This document shows positions 5,755 through 6,031 of a stretch of 6,031 bases of DNA, piece by piece. The notes below the pieces were generated by a model that was not told the origin of the DNA, ran no database searches, and saw nothing but the letters and a program-made list of their open reading frames with translations. The stretch is from contig JAPLSP010000514.1 in assembly GCA_026398575.1 (NCBI GenBank), positions 1 through 6,031 on the forward strand, read 5' to 3'. Positions within the stretch are counted from its first letter, which is position 1. Each line of letters opens with the position of its first letter. A program made the translations under genes and the position numbers. This stretch comes from Candidatus Sumerlaeota bacterium (GTDB lineage: Bacteria > Sumerlaeota > Sumerlaeia > JADFCT01).

Positions 5755-6031
5755 TTATCTCTTCACCTCCAACGAACCTCCATTGGTGCGGTTATGGGAA
5801 TGTTGATATTCCTCCTCGAAAGCGTGGTGAATTTTATCTTCGGTCAAGAAACGCAGGATTTCCGGATCAATTTCTCCGGCGTCTGCCGAAGATTGCAAGA
5901 TTTTCAAAAGCTGCTCCTCCGACATTGGCTTCTTGTATGGGCGGTCACGCGCGGACAGCGCTTCATATAAATCCGCAATCATGAGGATACGGGACTCCAG
6001 CGGAATTTGATCGCCTTTCAGGCCTTTGGGA
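5755..6031 (-). CDS. HD-GYP domain protein, C-terminal part, cut by window edge
   Basis: The frame enters from the right edge and reads PKGLKGDQIPLESRILMIAD, then LYEALSARDRPYKKPMS, and ends in SLEVKR at 5755. This is the second half of an HD-GYP domain, the cyclic-di-GMP phosphodiesterase type of HD hydrolase. The first Pro is very probably the P of the GYP signature, with the last base of the Tyr codon at 6031. IPLESRILMIADLYEALS matches the conserved IPLxARIxxVADxYDALT block, and RPYKK matches RPYR. The metal-binding HD residues and any N-terminal sensor lie outside the window, so activity cannot be judged. EEQLLKILQSSADAGEIDPEI corresponds to the family's final helices; the last 25 residues are a polar tail. 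No start is visible here. Confidence 0.85.
   Translation of the reverse strand, partial: PKGLKGDQIPLESRILMIADLYEALSARDRPYKKPMSEEQLLKILQSSADAGEIDPEILRFLTEDKIHHAFEEEYQHSHNRTNGGSLEVKR

Overview
The window looks like a chromosomal segment of a free-living, moderately GC-rich Gram-negative-type bacterium. The best guess is the PVC group or a neighbour (Lentisphaerota, Kiritimatiellota, Verrucomicrobiota, Planctomycetota or Hydrogenedentota). This rests on the combination of a twin-arginine-exported GH29-type glycosidase, a malectin-domain lipoprotein and long ATCCG-rich inverted repeats in the spacers. It is an inference from content; no rRNA or marker gene is present.

Layout from left to right. 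Positions 1-236 hold no secure gene; a short protein-like frame on the minus strand (51-206) may be a decayed gene. A GH29-like secreted glycosidase (237-1340, +) follows. Next is a 674-base spacer (1341-2014) built from two adjacent degenerate repeat units. Each unit has a 45-47 base AT-rich leader, a 29-31 bp hairpin, a shared 16-bp perfect palindrome and a GATAATG-CATAA box. Then comes a 559-residue zinc-type medium-chain dehydrogenase (2015-3694, +) with an apparently duplicated Rossmann half. After it sits a visibly AT-richer two-gene cassette: a RelE/ParE-type toxin without a recognisable antitoxin (3798-4118, +), tightly coupled to a small Shedu-like (DUF4263) nuclease (4130-4780, +). 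A C-terminal scrap of a DinB-family protein (ending at 4999, +) separates this from a convergent malectin-domain lipoprotein (5002-5571, -). The right edge is the 3' end of an HD-GYP cyclic-di-GMP phosphodiesterase (5755-6031, -), cut by the window at the GYP motif. A spacer with 9-bp tandem repeats lies between the last two.

Functionally, the glycosidase, the dehydrogenase and the carbohydrate-binding lipoprotein fit a lifestyle of glycan or deoxysugar use, but they are not one operon: long spacers or opposite strands separate them. The toxin/Shedu pair looks like a horizontally acquired defence module. The truncated DinB fragment and the possible decayed minus-strand gene suggest insertions and deletions in an accessory region. 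The two most unusual features are the composite palindrome-hairpin repeats and the antitoxin-less toxin coupled to a Shedu-type nuclease.
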